A stretch of 59,581 bases of DNA from Blautia sp. MSJ-9 (GCF_018919065.1 NZ_JAHLQG010000015.1:1-59581); one strand, 5' to 3'. Shown: positions 34,266 to 45,340, counted from the stretch's first letter. A program made the numbers and translations. Notes: generated from the sequence alone by a model not told the origin.

Positions 34266-34294
34266 CAATCTGCCGAAGATAATCCGGCAGATTG
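34266..34294. other. Hairpin in the fusA-tuf gap
   Basis: A perfect 10-bp stem (CAATCTGCCG/CGGCAGATTG) with a 9-nt loop, about 18 nt past the fusA stop. No T run follows on either strand, so it is more likely an RNA processing or stability element than a terminator. Confidence 0.55.
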
Positions 34295-34311
34295 CAGATG
34301 ATCAAATATTA

Positions 34312-36432
34312 TCAGTCTTTCTTAGAAAGGATTTTTTCCTGTACAGACTTCGGAACCTGCTCATATTTCTCAAAGAACATAGAGTAGTTACCACGTCCCT
34401 GTGTTCTGGAACGAAGGTCTGTAGCATATCCGAACATTTCGGAAAGCGGAACGTATCCACGGATCATCTTACCACCGCCGATATCTTCCATACCTTCGAT
34501 ACGTCCACGACGGGAGTTGATATCACCGATAACATCACCCATGTAATCCTCTGGTGTAGTAACTTCGACCTTCATGATTGGCTCAAGAAGAACCGGAGCT
34601 GCTTTCTGCATAGCATCTTTGAATGCAAGAGAACCTGCAATGTGGAATGCCATTTCAGAGGAGTCGACTTCATGGTAAGAACCATCGTATACGTTAGCGT
34701 ATACACCGACTACAGGGAATCCGCCAAGGATACCAGCCTTCATAGCTTCTTCGATACCTTCGCCTACTGCCGGGATATATTCCTTCGGAATAGCACCACC
34801 AACAACTGTGGATTCGAACTTGTACAGTTCTTCTCCGTTGGCATCCATAGGCTCGAATTTAACTTTACAGTGACCATACTGTCCACGACCACCAGACTGT
34901 TTTGCATACTTGCTGTCTACATCAACAGGTTTGGTGATTGTTTCTTTGTAAGCAACCTGAGGAGCACCTACGTTAGCCTCTACCTTGAATTCACGAAGGA
35001 GACGGTCAACGATGATATCCAGATGAAGCTCACCCATACCAGCGATAATGGTCTGTCCTGTTTCCTGATCTGTATGTGCACGGAATGTCGGGTCTTCTTC
35101 TGCAAGTTTTGCAAGAGCTTCACCAAGTTTACCCTGTCCAGCTTTTGTCTTAGGCTCGATAGCAAGCTCGATAACTGGTTCCGGGAATTCCATGGACTCC
35201 AGGATTACCGGATGCTGCTCGTCACAGATTGTATCACCAGTTGTTGTGAATTTAAATCCGATCGCTGCAGCGATATCTCCGGAATATACTTTATCAAGTT
35301 CCATACGTTTGTTAGCATGCATCTGAAGGATACGTCCAACACGTTCTTTCTTGTCCTTAGTAGCGTTAAGTACATAAGAACCGGAATTCATTGTACCGGA
35401 GTATACACGGAAATATGCAAGTTTACCAACGAATGGGTCTGTCATAATCTTGAATGCAAGTGCGGAGAACGGTTCTTCGTCAGAAGAATGTCTCACTACT
35501 TCGTTGCCGTCCAGATCAACACCCTGGATTGGAGGGATGTCTGTTGGAGCTGGCATGTACTCAAGAATAGCATCAAGAAGTTTCTGAACACCTTTGTTTC
35601 TGTAAGCAGAACCGCAGCAAACCGGAACAGCAGTACACTCGCATGTAGCTTTTCTTAATGTTGCTTTCAGTTTCTCTACAGTTGGTTCTTCACCTTCAAG
35701 ATATTCCATCATTAAATCGTCATCAAGCTCACAGATTTTCTCGATGAGCTCTGTATGATAAAGCTCAGCATCTTCCTTCATATCTTCAGGAATGTCAACG
35801 ATGGAGATGTCATCACCTTTTTCATCGTTGTAGATGTAAGCTTTCATTTCGAATAAGTCAATGATTCCTTTGAAATCATCTTCTTTTCCGATTGGGAGCT
35901 GTAAGCAGATTGCGTTTTTACCAAGACGAGTCTTGATCTGCTCTACTGCACCGTAGAAGTTTGCACCAAGGATATCCATCTTGTTGATGAATGCCATACG
36001 TGGTACGTTGTATGTGTCGGCCTGACGCCATACGTTTTCAGACTGTGGTTCAACACCACCCTTAGCACAGAAAACGCCGACAGCACCGTCAAGTACACGA
36101 AGAGAACGCTCAACTTCTACTGTGAAGTCAACGTGACCTGGGGTATCAATGATGTTGATACGATGTTCCAGAGCACCTGGCTTCGGTTTGCAGTTCTCTT
36201 CCAGAGTCCAGTGACATGTTGTAGCCGCTGAAGTGATTGTGATACCTCTTTCCTGCTCCTGTTCCATCCAGTCCATGGTAGCAGTACCTTCATGAGTATC
36301 ACCAATCTTATAGTTGACACCTGTGTAATACAGGATACGTTCTGTAAGAGTTGTTTTACCCGCATCGATATGAGCCATAATACCAATATTTCTGGTACGC
36401 TCTAATGGATATTCTCTTCCTTCTTTAGCCAA
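34312..36432 (-). CDS. fusA: Elongation factor G (TTG start)
   Basis: A 706-aa EF-G with [15 protein letters not shown] (P loop), [12 protein letters not shown], domain II and III strands, and domain [13 protein letters not shown]. It drives translocation on the ribosome. The start codon is TTG, with AGGAGG 8 nt upstream (AGGAGGAAAATCCA-TTG); no ATG is available nearby. It lies between rpsG and tuf in the str operon. Confidence 0.98.
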   Translation of the reverse strand: MAKEGREYPLERTRNIGIMAHIDAGKTTLTERILYYTGVNYKIGDTHEGTATMDWMEQEQERGITITSAATTCHWTLEENCKPKPGALEHRINIIDTPGHVDFTVEVERSLRVLDGAVGVFCAKGGVEPQSENVWRQADTYNVPRMAFINKMDILGANFYGAVEQIKTRLGKNAICLQLPIGKEDDFKGIIDLFEMKAYIYNDEKGDDISIVDIPEDMKEDAELYHTELIEKICELDDDLMMEYLEGEEPTVEKLKATLRKATCECTAVPVCCGSAYRNKGVQKLLDAILEYMPAPTDIPPIQGVDLDGNEVVRHSSDEEPFSALAFKIMTDPFVGKLAYFRVYSGTMNSGSYVLNATKDKKERVGRILQMHANKRMELDKVYSGDIAAAIGFKFTTTGDTICDEQHPVILESMEFPEPVIELAIEPKTKAGQGKLGEALAKLAEEDPTFRAHTDQETGQTIIAGMGELHLDIIVDRLLREFKVEANVGAPQVAYKETITKPVDVDSKYAKQSGGRGQYGHCKVKFEPMDANGEELYKFESTVVGGAIPKEYIPAVGEGIEEAMKAGILGGFPVVGVYANVYDGSYHEVDSSEMAFHIAGSLAFKDAMQKAAPVLLEPIMKVEVTTPEDYMGDVIGDINSRRGRIEGMEDIGGGKMIRGYVPLSEMFGYATDLRSRTQGRGNYSMFFEKYEQVPKSVQEKILSKKD

Positions 36433-36449
36433 TGGATTTTCCTCCTATA

Positions 36450-37055
<606 letters not shown>

Positions 37056-37142
37056 CTAGTCTTCCGTGAATTTTCGATTGATTAATTCCTGCTGTCCCAA
37101 ACAATGGGATCAGTTTTTATTTTTTATGAAACCTGTCTCGAA

Positions 37143-37559
37143 TTATTTCTTTTTAGGTCTCTTAGCGCCGTATTTGGAACGGGCCTGTTTTCTGTTAGCA
37201 ACACCTGCAGTATCAAGAGTACCTCTGATGATGTGGTATCTTGTACCAGGTAAGTCCTTAACCCTTCCACCACGGATAAGAACAACGCTATGCTCCTGAA
37301 GGTTATGACCTTCTCCTGGGATGTAGCTTGTTACTTCGATTCCGTTGGAAAGACGAACTCTGGCGATTTTTCTAAGAGCTGAGTTAGGCTTCTTAGGAGT
37401 TGCAGTCTTAACTGCTGTACAAACGCCACGTTTCTGTGGTGCAGACTGTTCAACTGCTTTCTTTCTTAAAGAGTTGAATGTTTTCTGGAGAGCCGGAGCT
37501 GTAGATTTCTTTACAGATGTCTGGCGTCCTTTTCTTACTAACTGGTTGAATGTTGGCAT
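37143..37559 (-). CDS. rpsL: 30S ribosomal protein S12
   Basis: A 138-aa S12 with [11 protein letters not shown] and [13 protein letters not shown], the two loops where streptomycin resistance mutations fall. Both lysines are wild type. Gram-positive S12 has a short insertion near residues 15-30, as here. It is the first gene of the str operon; a gap of about 220 nt to rpsG shows no structure beyond a small hairpin near 37095-37115. Confidence 0.98.
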   Translation of the reverse strand: MPTFNQLVRKGRQTSVKKSTAPALQKTFNSLRKKAVEQSAPQKRGVCTAVKTATPKKPNSALRKIARVRLSNGIEVTSYIPGEGHNLQEHSVVLIRGGRVKDLPGTRYHIIRGTLDTAGVANRKQARSKYGAKRPKKK

Positions 37560-37667
37560 TCCATTTCACCTCCCGATTTATTTCTCCATAGATTTTCTAT
37601 GGGGCCTTGCGGTTGCTATTCATGTAAATACGCGCAAAAAATCAACGTTCTCTTTGCACGCTTGCTC

Positions 37668-37696
37668 ATTATATCCCGTAAAATCCACGCTGTCAA
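37668..37696 (-). promoter_or_regulatory. str operon promoter
   Basis: A perfect consensus: TTGACA (37691-37696), 17 nt, TATAAT (37668-37673) on the minus strand, about 100 nt before rpsL. Confidence 0.88.
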
Positions 37697-38191
37697 GGGA
37701 TTTCGCATGAAATTTACATGATTTTTTCTAATTTTTATCATTACCATAAATTTCTTTTTTCATACACCACATCACCGCAATAAACTTATCAGACAATACC
37801 CCTTCCCCAAAAATCTTAACTGCCATCTCTCCCCAAATGTATCCAGACAAGACACTATTCTCTTCCTATTATAAATAGCTACCCACTTCAACTTTTTAAA
37901 GCAAAATACACCAAGACCTCACCAAGCCTCCGAACGGAGTTATCGATAACAGTTCCCATAAATCCATATATATTGCGGGAATGATTTTTCAGACACGCTC
38001 TAGTACTCCATCCAGCCAGTAATCGTACTTTCAGTACCGAAGGTTTTGTCAGCCTGCAAGGCGGTAGAAAGAGGCAATGTAGTGGCATCGTCAACTGACA
38101 ACGACACAACAAAACACAACAAATAATAAAACAAGCAACGTCAAAAGTACACTTAGCGATCGGATAGGGTACCAGTCCCAGCCAACAGTCA
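37697..38191. other. Gene-poor region between rpsL and the amidase
   Basis: No confident gene. A 32-codon minus-strand frame at 37728-37826 (AVKIFGEGVLSDKFIAVMWC...) lacks a spaced ribosome site and may be a gene remnant. The 74-aa frame at 37888-38112 has no ribosome site and biased composition. A small AACTCCGTTCGGAGG-type hairpin is present near 37925-37940. Confidence 0.35.
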
Positions 38192-38398
38192 GCGCCGGAA
38201 AATATTTTATTTTGCGTGCATTTGCAGGCAGCTTAGAGATTCTTAGTTCTCCAAAATCTGCGTTATGAGAAGAAAAGTCCTCTGTCTGAACGCCAGCGAG
38301 TAATCCAGACTTTTCTTCTCATGCTTTTAGCAGATTTCGGAGAACTTAGAATCTCTTAGCTGCCGAAACCGCACGCAAAATAAAATATTTTCCGGCGC
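38192..38398. repeat. Long imperfect palindrome (about 88/91-nt arms)
   Basis: The arms 38192-38279 and 38308-38398 are mostly complementary: GCGCCGGAAAATATTTTATT with its inverse, CTTAGAGATTCTTAGTTCTC with GAGAACTTAGAATCTCTTAG, and GAGAAGAAAAGTC with GACTTTTCTTCTC. The loop is about 28 nt. It has no coding capacity. It could be a MITE or a long RNA hairpin; no second copy is in the window. Confidence 0.85.
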
Positions 38399-38425
38399 GT
38401 CCCCCTGCCACGCTTTCATTGACAA

Positions 38426-38454
38426 TTGCATTTTCCCAAAACCTTCATTATAAT
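38426..38454 (+). promoter_or_regulatory. Promoter of the amidase gene
   Basis: TTGCAT (38426-38431), 17 nt, TATAAT (38449-38454). A TTGACA 6 nt further upstream is too distant (24 nt) to serve. Confidence 0.6.
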
Positions 38455-38501
38455 AGTAACAACTAAAGCAATAATCTAAAATTTCAAGAAAGGACATCCC
38501 T

Positions 38502-39512
38502 ATGAAGAAACCCAGCATGATCAGCGTACTTCTATTCCTGACAGGTCTCCTATGCATCATAGCCCTTATCTTCTTCAATAAAAGTACCCTGAAACAAATC
38601 ACCACCACCGAAAAAGAAGTCGACACCATGTCCGAGCAGCTCACCGCCAAACGCGACGAAGTCAAACAAGCCGTCGATAAATATGCAACTGCCATAGACA
38701 CCGTTCAATCAAACATCGACCGCATGAAGCAAAAACAACAGACAGCCTCCCAGAAGAAAACACAGGAAAAAGCCGAAATCACAGAAGAACCATCCAAACC
38801 ATCCGTTTTCAACGAAGCCAACACCTCTTCCGGTTCAAGCTCAAATACCAGCGTTTTCTCCTCCCTGCCAGAAGGCAACGGCCATATAGTAGGAATAGAC
38901 CCCGGACACCAAAGCGAATCCGTAGATATGAGCGCATTAGAGCCAAACGGTCCCGGCTCCTCCGAAATGAAAGCCAAATGCTCCACCGGTACCCAGGGAA
39001 CCTACAGCGGCGTACCCGAATATCAGCTCAACCTTGAGATTTCTCTCCAATTAAGAGACGAACTCGAACAGCGTGGCTATCAGGTCGTAATGACCAGAAC
39101 AGACAACGAAACAGCAATCAGCAACATGGAGCGTGCTCAATATGCTGCTGCACAGGGATCAGAAATCTATGTCAGAATCCATGCAAACGGAGATGACTCC
39201 CACACAGCATCCGGAGCCTTGACAATGTCTCCATCCCAGAACAACCCATATATTCCACAACTGTTCGACCAGTCCAATCGTTTATCCCAGTGCATCATCG
39301 ATTCCTACTGTGCCGCAACCGGTTTTCAAAACCTTGGAATCCAATACACCGACACCATGACCGGAATCAACTGGAGCACCATTCCTGTCACAATCCTGGA
39401 AATGGGCTTCATGACAAGTCAGAATGATGACCTGAAAATGAACGATACCGAATTCCAGAAGACCATGGTACAGGGAATCGCAAACGGAATTGACAGCTAT
39501 TTTGCATCATAA
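38502..39512 (+). CDS. N-acetylmuramoyl-L-alanine amidase (Amidase_3)
   Basis: A 336-aa protein: membrane anchor or uncleaved signal at residues 7-25, a coiled-coil stalk (30-85), a Ser-rich linker, then an Amidase_3 domain from about 125. Zinc ligands and catalytic Glu are visible (GIDPGHQ, PEYQLNLEIS, VRIHANG, ILEMGFMT). It cleaves the stem peptide from MurNAc in the cell wall. AAGAAAGGA precedes the ATG. It probably forms an operon with the next gene. Confidence 0.92.
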   Translation: MKKPSMISVLLFLTGLLCIIALIFFNKSTLKQITTTEKEVDTMSEQLTAKRDEVKQAVDKYATAIDTVQSNIDRMKQKQQTASQKKTQEKAEITEEPSKPSVFNEANTSSGSSSNTSVFSSLPEGNGHIVGIDPGHQSESVDMSALEPNGPGSSEMKAKCSTGTQGTYSGVPEYQLNLEISLQLRDELEQRGYQVVMTRTDNETAISNMERAQYAAAQGSEIYVRIHANGDDSHTASGALTMSPSQNNPYIPQLFDQSNRLSQCIIDSYCAATGFQNLGIQYTDTMTGINWSTIPVTILEMGFMTSQNDDLKMNDTEFQKTMVQGIANGIDSYFAS

Positions 39513-39557
39513 TCGTACCGCAATTTCTTCTATATTAATATGAAAGGAAACAATCAA

Positions 39558-40697
39558 ATGAGCATGAAAAACTCTGATAACAACAATAATGAAACTGACA
39601 GATTTTCCAAAAACGAAAAACCAGTTTTCCTGTATACAGTGATTGGCGTACTGACAGTTGCTGTTATTGCACTGGGTGCAGTCTCCTTCTTATCACTGAA
39701 CCATCTTGTCACCCTCCAGCAGAAAGTACAGACACTTTCCAACACCGTACAGGATATCTCAACTGATGCGAACACCCTCATCAGTCAGGCAGATCAGCTG
39801 GATGAACTAAGAGAACAGGAAAGTTCCGTTCAGACAGCAACAGGAGAAACAACTGCTGCCGCCCAGTCTGAATCACCAGAACCCGCTCCAGGATCAGAAC
39901 AGGAAGGAACACTTTCCCCTTCTTCCGGCACCACATTCACTGACAACACAGACTCCAGTATGGATAATCTTCTGAATCAGGTACAGTCACTACTCCCAAC
40001 AGATAACGGAACCTGGTCCGTATATGTCTGCAACCTGCTGAAAGATTCCGATGGAACGATCAATGACACTCCAATGCAGGCTGCCAGCCTGATCAAACTT
40101 TATATCATGGGTGCTGTCTACGAAAATTATGGAACAATTGCCCAGTCCCATAACAGCGAAGAAATAGACAGCAATATTTCTGCTATGATCTCCGTCAGTG
40201 ATAATGATGCTGCCAATACTCTGGTAAACTGGCTCGGAAACGGCAATGATGCCGCCGGTATGGCAAAAGTAAATAATTTCTGTCAGGAACATGGTTTCAC
40301 CAGCACACAGATGAACCGGCTCCTTCTCGCCGGCAAAGAAAATGGTGACAATTATACATCCGTCAAAGACTGTGGAACATTCTTAAAACAGATTTATCAG
40401 GTAGTCAATGGAACTCTTCCATCATCTACTCTCGCAAATGCAGACGCCATGTACTTCCAGTTAAAAACACAGCAACGCAAGAATAAGATTCCGGCTCAGC
40501 TCCCTGAGGGCGTTGGGACCGCTAACAAAACCGGCGAACTCGACACAGTAGAAAATGATGCAGCGATCATCTATGACACCGCCAAAGGCATTGATCTTGT
40601 TGTATGCTTCATGTCACAGGATCTCACCGATACCGGCGCAGCCCAGAGCACCATTGCTGCAGATGCACGCGCTATCTACGGATATTATAATGAATAA
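39558..40697 (+). CDS. Membrane-anchored beta-lactamase-fold serine hydrolase
   Basis: A 379-aa protein: transmembrane segment (about 20-42), coiled coil, Ser/Thr/Glu-rich linker, then a class A beta-lactamase-like domain from about 135. It has all three motifs: SLIK (Ser-x-x-Lys), SDN and KTG. Such proteins without clear resistance ties usually act on cell-wall peptides; that fits its amidase neighbour 45 nt upstream. AAGGAA lies 8 nt before the ATG at 39558; the ATG at 39540 has no site. Confidence 0.87.
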   Translation: MSMKNSDNNNNETDRFSKNEKPVFLYTVIGVLTVAVIALGAVSFLSLNHLVTLQQKVQTLSNTVQDISTDANTLISQADQLDELREQESSVQTATGETTAAAQSESPEPAPGSEQEGTLSPSSGTTFTDNTDSSMDNLLNQVQSLLPTDNGTWSVYVCNLLKDSDGTINDTPMQAASLIKLYIMGAVYENYGTIAQSHNSEEIDSNISAMISVSDNDAANTLVNWLGNGNDAAGMAKVNNFCQEHGFTSTQMNRLLLAGKENGDNYTSVKDCGTFLKQIYQVVNGTLPSSTLANADAMYFQLKTQQRKNKIPAQLPEGVGTANKTGELDTVENDAAIIYDTAKGIDLVVCFMSQDLTDTGAAQSTIAADARAIYGYYNE

Positions 40698-40793
40698 ACA
40701 CTATCTTCTGAATCTACAGTCTATCCAGATAATTGTCATAAATCAGATAGATATTCACAGTTGAAACAAAGAACTTACTTGATTCGATTAAAA

Positions 40794-40829
40794 GAAGGAG
40801 GCACACCCTTAACGGGTTGTGCCTCCTTC
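40794..40829 (-). terminator. lacI terminator overlapping its coding end
   Basis: GAAGGAGGCACAACCC and GGGTGTGCCTCCTTC form a long stem around the TAA stop codon, then TTTT on the minus strand. The stem includes the last six codons of the LacI gene. Confidence 0.85.
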
Positions 40830-41807
40830 TGCAAATTTAACAGGAAGAATCGTCAATGTCTCAATCTCTTCTCCCTTTATTTTCTTTAATAAAAGCTCCA
40901 CGCTCTTTCGCGCCATATCCGGCACCGGCTGTACAATTGTTGATACCAGATATTTTCCGCTGTTCATCCACTGCATTCCATCATGTCCCACAAGCTGAAC
41001 TTCCTCCGGAACTTCAACACCAAGAAACTGCAGCTGTTCCAGTAAAGCTTTCGCAAGCAGATCTGTGCTGGTATAGATACCATCGTACCTCATTTTTCCG
41101 GTCTTTCTTGCGGATATGATAAAATTCCTCAATACCTCTTCCACAGAAGTTTTTCCTCTGACCAGGTCAAAATCGTCTCCCAGATTTAATGTTTCACAGG
41201 AGACGCCATGAGCATCACAATAGCTCTTAAATCCTTTTCCCCGCTTCAATGTCTCTCCGGAAATCTCCGATCCGCTTCTCATATAAAGCAGATGTCTGCT
41301 TCCTGTAGAAATCATTTTCTGTGCAGCAAGTTCTCCTCCATGATAGTTATCTGAACTGATACAGCTTACTTTTTTGTGAAAATGTCTGTCCAGAGAGATA
41401 AGAGGGATATTTTCCGATACATATGGCTCAACATCCTGATATGTAACACAAATAATGCCATCCACTTTATTCTGCTCTGCCATGCGGTAATAATATTCTT
41501 CCTTCTCAGGCATTCCCTGTGTATTGCACAGCAACAGTTTATAGCCATTTTTATACAGTTCCTGTTCAATATAATAAACCCACTCTGCAAAAAAAGGATT
41601 CAGTATTTCAGGTACAAGTGCCGCTACTGTGTAGGTATTCTTTGTTTTCAGACCTCTGGCATAGAAATTCATTTGATACCCAAGCTTTTTTACAGAATCT
41701 TCTACTTTTATTCTGTTTTTCTCACTTACATGCTGTCCGTTCAGCACTTTGGAAACAGTTCCAACAGCCACCCCTGCATCCTGTGCCACATCTTTTATTG
41801 TTACCAT
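40809..41807 (-). CDS. LacI-family repressor of the fructan operon
   Basis: A 332-aa LacI regulator: N-terminal HTH and hinge (TIKDVAQDAGVAVGTVSKVL), then a periplasmic-binding-like effector domain. I start at ATG 41807 with AGGAG six bases before; the TTG at 41813 is too close. It sits after the GH32 gene, and three TGAAACGWTTCA operators at the SBP promoter match a LacI site. It should repress sugar uptake until the sugar or its phosphate binds. Confidence 0.92.
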   Translation of the reverse strand: MVTIKDVAQDAGVAVGTVSKVLNGQHVSEKNRIKVEDSVKKLGYQMNFYARGLKTKNTYTVAALVPEILNPFFAEWVYYIEQELYKNGYKLLLCNTQGMPEKEEYYYRMAEQNKVDGIICVTYQDVEPYVSENIPLISLDRHFHKKVSCISSDNYHGGELAAQKMISTGSRHLLYMRSGSEISGETLKRGKGFKSYCDAHGVSCETLNLGDDFDLVRGKTSVEEVLRNFIISARKTGKMRYDGIYTSTDLLAKALLEQLQFLGVEVPEEVQLVGHDGMQWMNSGKYLVSTIVQPVPDMARKSVELLLKKIKGEEIETLTILPVKFAEGGTTR

Positions 41808-41879
41808 ATACAACTCCTGATATTTTTTACTGTATATCGCTTATAAAACGGACAAAATCATCTACTTCCACTATATGCT

Positions 41880-41913
41880 CATGAACGCAGACGCTTCGCG
41901 ATCTGCGCTCATG
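41880..41913. repeat. Intergenic palindrome after the GH32 gene
   Basis: A 12-bp imperfect stem (CATGAGCGCAGA/TCTGCGTTCATG) around a TCGCGAAGCG loop, without a T run. Hairpins with similar GCGAA-type cores occur at 10775-10800 and 15426-15455. Confidence 0.5.
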
Positions 41914-41972
41914 TTTCTCATCCGGACAGACTATAGTTGAAACAGGATTCTTACCTGATCCGGTAAAAATCT

Positions 41973-43508
41973 TTATTTATACAGACACATTTTTTCTGAA
42001 ACTTTTAAATCTTCTGTTCTGAAAACTTCCCAGTCCATACCCAGAATATTCTCTTCTGTTTCCGCTGCGCCATATACCTTTCCGTTTTCTGCAAATATCT
42101 CAATAACTTCCTGATCAAAAATGAAGCTGATTTCCTGTTCTGTTGAGATTCTTTCCCTCATATAATATACATGTGTTTCTGTATCCTCAATACTCAGGAT
42201 ATTGCTGTAGAAATCCGCTGTCAGTCTCAAGCTTCCTATTGTCAGTCTCCACTCTCCCTTAGTACCTGCTTCCGGAGTCAGAACGATCTTGCATGCCTGT
42301 CCCTCAGGAGAAATTGTGCTTTTTAGACTATCATACCATCCTGCTTCCAGATTCTCAAGCTCTTTGGCAGGTGCAAAACAGATTTTATAGTCATTGCCTT
42401 CTTTTTCAAGGGATAATTCTGTAGGAAGGGACATCAGTCCTCTGTAATTTCCTCTGTCATTCTTCATACGCAACCATGCCATACTGATTACCCTGTCATC
42501 TACACCACTGAATGTCTGAGCTGCATAGGGCAGTACAGAGCTATACCCGGATTTGCGGCATCCGTCAGGTTTAAATTTATATCCGTCAAATTCTCCGGTC
42601 ATATAGTAACCATCTGCAGACCAGAATACCCATCTCTTTTCTCCTGGCACATTTTTAACTTCCAGTTCAAGAAGATCCGGACACTCCCACATTCCAGGCT
42701 CTGAAATTCTCTGAGTTTCTTCCCAGTTCAGCAGATCTGTTGAGCGATAGACAGCAAAATCATATCCGTCCAGATATAATACCATAATAAATGCTTTGCT
42801 TTCTTTATGATAAAAAACCTTAGGATCTCTGTTCTCATTTACAATGTGCGGCATACAGAATTTTTCTGATCTCTGAAGAGTTTTTCCTCCATCTGTAGAA
42901 TACGCCAGTCTCTGGGTAAACAGATTTCCAGCATCCACAGACCACTGATTTCTGCCGCCTGCAGCTGTATAGAAGTACAACAAAGCACCTTCACCATAGC
43001 CTGTCAGATTATCTTTATCCTGAATTCCGCAGCCGGAGTAAACAGTTCCTGTTTCATCCGGTGCAATAGCCAGTCCTTCCTGCTCCCAGTGATAGAGATC
43101 CTTACTCTTTACGTGACCCCACTGCATATTTCCCCACATACTTCCATATGGATTCCACTGATAATAGAGATGATAAAATCCATCTGCATAAACCATACCA
43201 TTAGGGTCATTATGCCATCCTGTTGCAGGTGCAGCATGCAGTTTCGGACGATAAGGATATACATTATCATAAGGTTTCCCGTAACAGAAAATTCCTTCCA
43301 GAAGTTCCTTGTCTGCACCCTCTATCTGCAGATCTTTTCCTAAGAACGCAGAAGCATCCCAGCATCCGTAAAATTCACAATCTGTTTTTCCAAGATGAAT
43401 ATCGATCTCCTGGATTTTTTTTCCTTCTATATAAAAATGCAGCTTTCTCTCCGGTGCATTCTTGCTTACCGGGAGCCAGATATACGGTTTTTCAACGTTT
43501 AATATCAT
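41973..43508 (-). CDS. GH32 beta-fructosidase (sucrose/fructan hydrolase)
   Basis: A 511-aa family 32 glycoside hydrolase with the catalytic triad: nucleophile Asp101 in WHNDPNG, Asp228 in RDPK, acid/base Glu275 in ECPDLL. The first 85 residues are an extra N-terminal region, and a beta-sandwich domain ends the protein. There is no signal peptide, so it acts inside the cell on imported sucrose, kestose or short fructans. It is the last gene after the transporter and ends the operon before lacI. Confidence 0.93.
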   Translation of the reverse strand: MILNVEKPYIWLPVSKNAPERKLHFYIEGKKIQEIDIHLGKTDCEFYGCWDASAFLGKDLQIEGADKELLEGIFCYGKPYDNVYPYRPKLHAAPATGWHNDPNGMVYADGFYHLYYQWNPYGSMWGNMQWGHVKSKDLYHWEQEGLAIAPDETGTVYSGCGIQDKDNLTGYGEGALLYFYTAAGGRNQWSVDAGNLFTQRLAYSTDGGKTLQRSEKFCMPHIVNENRDPKVFYHKESKAFIMVLYLDGYDFAVYRSTDLLNWEETQRISEPGMWECPDLLELEVKNVPGEKRWVFWSADGYYMTGEFDGYKFKPDGCRKSGYSSVLPYAAQTFSGVDDRVISMAWLRMKNDRGNYRGLMSLPTELSLEKEGNDYKICFAPAKELENLEAGWYDSLKSTISPEGQACKIVLTPEAGTKGEWRLTIGSLRLTADFYSNILSIEDTETHVYYMRERISTEQEISFIFDQEVIEIFAENGKVYGAAETEENILGMDWEVFRTEDLKVSEKMCLYK

Positions 43509-43591
43509 TTTGTATCCTCCATTTAGCTGTTCCGTTCAAAAATCTTATACTTCCAGTTGTTGCTCATTTCATTTTTTATGGCTTTAGCAGA

Positions 43592-44437
43592 TTAGTTTTT
43601 CGCTCCTGTAGATGCAATTCCTGCCACATAGTATTTCTGAAGACTAAGGAAAATAATCAGTACCGGAATTGTTACCAATGTCAGACCAGCCATAACATTT
43701 CCATAGTTAACCGGCTGGATACTGAACAGACTGCTCAGAGCCATCTGGATGGTCTGCTTGGAGCTGTCTGAGATTACCATAACCGGCCATACAAAATCAT
43801 TCCAGCAGGCAATAAATACAAGAATACCAACAGTTGCATACACCGGTTTTGCCAGAGGCACGATCAGCTGGAAAAAGGTTCTGATCGCACTGGCGCCGTC
43901 CAGCTTGGCAGCTTCTTCAATACTCTCAGGAATTCCCATAAAGTTCTGTCTGAACAGGAAGATATACATAGGGCTTGCGATCGCCGGCAGGATCAGTGCA
44001 AGATAAGAGTTTGAAAGTCCCATCTTATAGATAATAGAGAACTGCGGAAGCATAACTGTCTGAGCCGGAATGATCATAACTGCCAGGATCAGTGCAAAAA
44101 GCAGATTTTTCTTTGGAAATTTTAATCTGGCAAATGCATAACCTGCCATAGAATTTACGATCAGTCCCAAAGCAATGATGACTATAATATATGACAGTGA
44201 ATTCAGCATTGCTTTTACAAGAGGAAGCTTGGAGATAACCTCTTTATAGTTAAAAAATACGTCTTCTTTGAATGCCGGTGCAAAAGCCTTCAGACTGGTA
44301 ATATCTGAAAAGATCATGGCATCATCTTTAAAAGAAGAAACAATCATCCAGATCAGTGGAAACATAAAAATTAATGCTACCACTGTCATACCAATATATA
44401 TAAGAACCTGTTTTGGCAGAGATGGTTTTTTATACAT
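43592..44437 (-). CDS. CUT1 sugar ABC transporter permease (MalG type)
   Basis: A 281-aa permease with six helices and the EAA motif (EEAAKLDGASAIRTFFQLIVPL) that docks the ATPase. It follows the first permease by 12 nt. No ATPase gene is in the cluster, so a shared MsmK-like ATPase elsewhere is expected (family knowledge). Confidence 0.93.
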   Translation of the reverse strand: MYKKPSLPKQVLIYIGMTVVALIFMFPLIWMIVSSFKDDAMIFSDITSLKAFAPAFKEDVFFNYKEVISKLPLVKAMLNSLSYIIVIIALGLIVNSMAGYAFARLKFPKKNLLFALILAVMIIPAQTVMLPQFSIIYKMGLSNSYLALILPAIASPMYIFLFRQNFMGIPESIEEAAKLDGASAIRTFFQLIVPLAKPVYATVGILVFIACWNDFVWPVMVISDSSKQTIQMALSSLFSIQPVNYGNVMAGLTLVTIPVLIIFLSLQKYYVAGIASTGAKN

Positions 44438-44449
44438 TTATTTTTCCTC

Positions 44450-45340
44450 CTAATCTTCGTTACTCTTATTTGTCAGCTTGTTCTGAATCAATGTAAGGAT
44501 CAGTACCATAACTGTAAATACCAGTGCCATTGCAGAACCATATCCCATCTTGTTGTATTTGAAACCAGTCTGATAGATTTCATATACGATCGTCATGGTG
44601 GAATTCTGCGGACCGCCGGCAGTCATCATCATGGGCTGGATGATCAACTGGAAGGCACTTACTACAATAGACAGAGAAATAAATACTGTTATATTTCTTA
44701 ATCCCGGAATTGTGATATTCCAGAACTGATTCCACTTTGTTGCACCGTCCACTGCTGCTGCCTCATACAGATACTGCGGGATATCCTGAAGACCGGATAA
44801 GAAGATCATCATCTGGAAACCACAGCCCTGCCATGCTGACAGAATAACAATACACAGCATTGCTGTCTTTGGATCATTCAGAAATTTAAACGGCCCGATT
44901 CCCACACTTCCAAGCAAGGAGTTCAGCAAACCATTGTTAGGATTGTAAATATATGTCCAGAGAATGGAAACTACAACCAGAGATAATACAGTTGGTGCAA
45001 AAAATGCAAGTCTGTAAACGGAAATTCCTTTCATCTTACGATTGATCATTAAAGCCAGACCAAGTGCCAGGCATACCTGAAGCGGAACTACCAGGATTAC
45101 GAATACAAATGTATTCACAATACTCTTCATAAATACTGTATCCTGAGTCAGGCGGATAAAGTTCTTCAATCCAACGAATTCCATTCTGTCTGGTTTCAGA
45201 ATATTATAATTAGTAAAACTATATCCAACCGTCATAAAGAACGGAACAAACAGGAAAATAGCAAGAAGTACAAATGCAGGTGCAACAAATGCCAGTCCTG
45301 TCCAGTTTTCTTTTGTCATTTTTTTTCTGGGTGCTTTCAC
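44450..45340 (-). CDS. CUT1 sugar ABC transporter permease (MalF type)
   Basis: A 296-aa permease with six helices and the EAA motif (YEAAAVDGATKWNQFWNITI). It pairs with the MalG-type subunit and is placed after the binding protein, separated by a stable hairpin. Confidence 0.93.
   Translation of the reverse strand: MKAPRKKMTKENWTGLAFVAPAFVLLAIFLFVPFFMTVGYSFTNYNILKPDRMEFVGLKNFIRLTQDTVFMKSIVNTFVFVILVVPLQVCLALGLALMINRKMKGISVYRLAFFAPTVLSLVVVSILWTYIYNPNNGLLNSLLGSVGIGPFKFLNDPKTAMLCIVILSAWQGCGFQMMIFLSGLQDIPQYLYEAAAVDGATKWNQFWNITIPGLRNITVFISLSIVVSAFQLIIQPMMMTAGGPQNSTMTIVYEIYQTGFKYNKMGYGSAMALVFTVMVLILTLIQNKLTNKSNED

Noticed and set aside
34147..35658. 503-aa plus-strand frame
   Set aside because: It is antisense to fusA, Cys/Phe/Ser-rich and without a ribosome site; long shadow frames are common opposite translation factor genes.
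37888..38112. 74-aa minus-strand frame
   Set aside because: No ribosome site and Cys/Leu-rich composition typical of non-coding translation.
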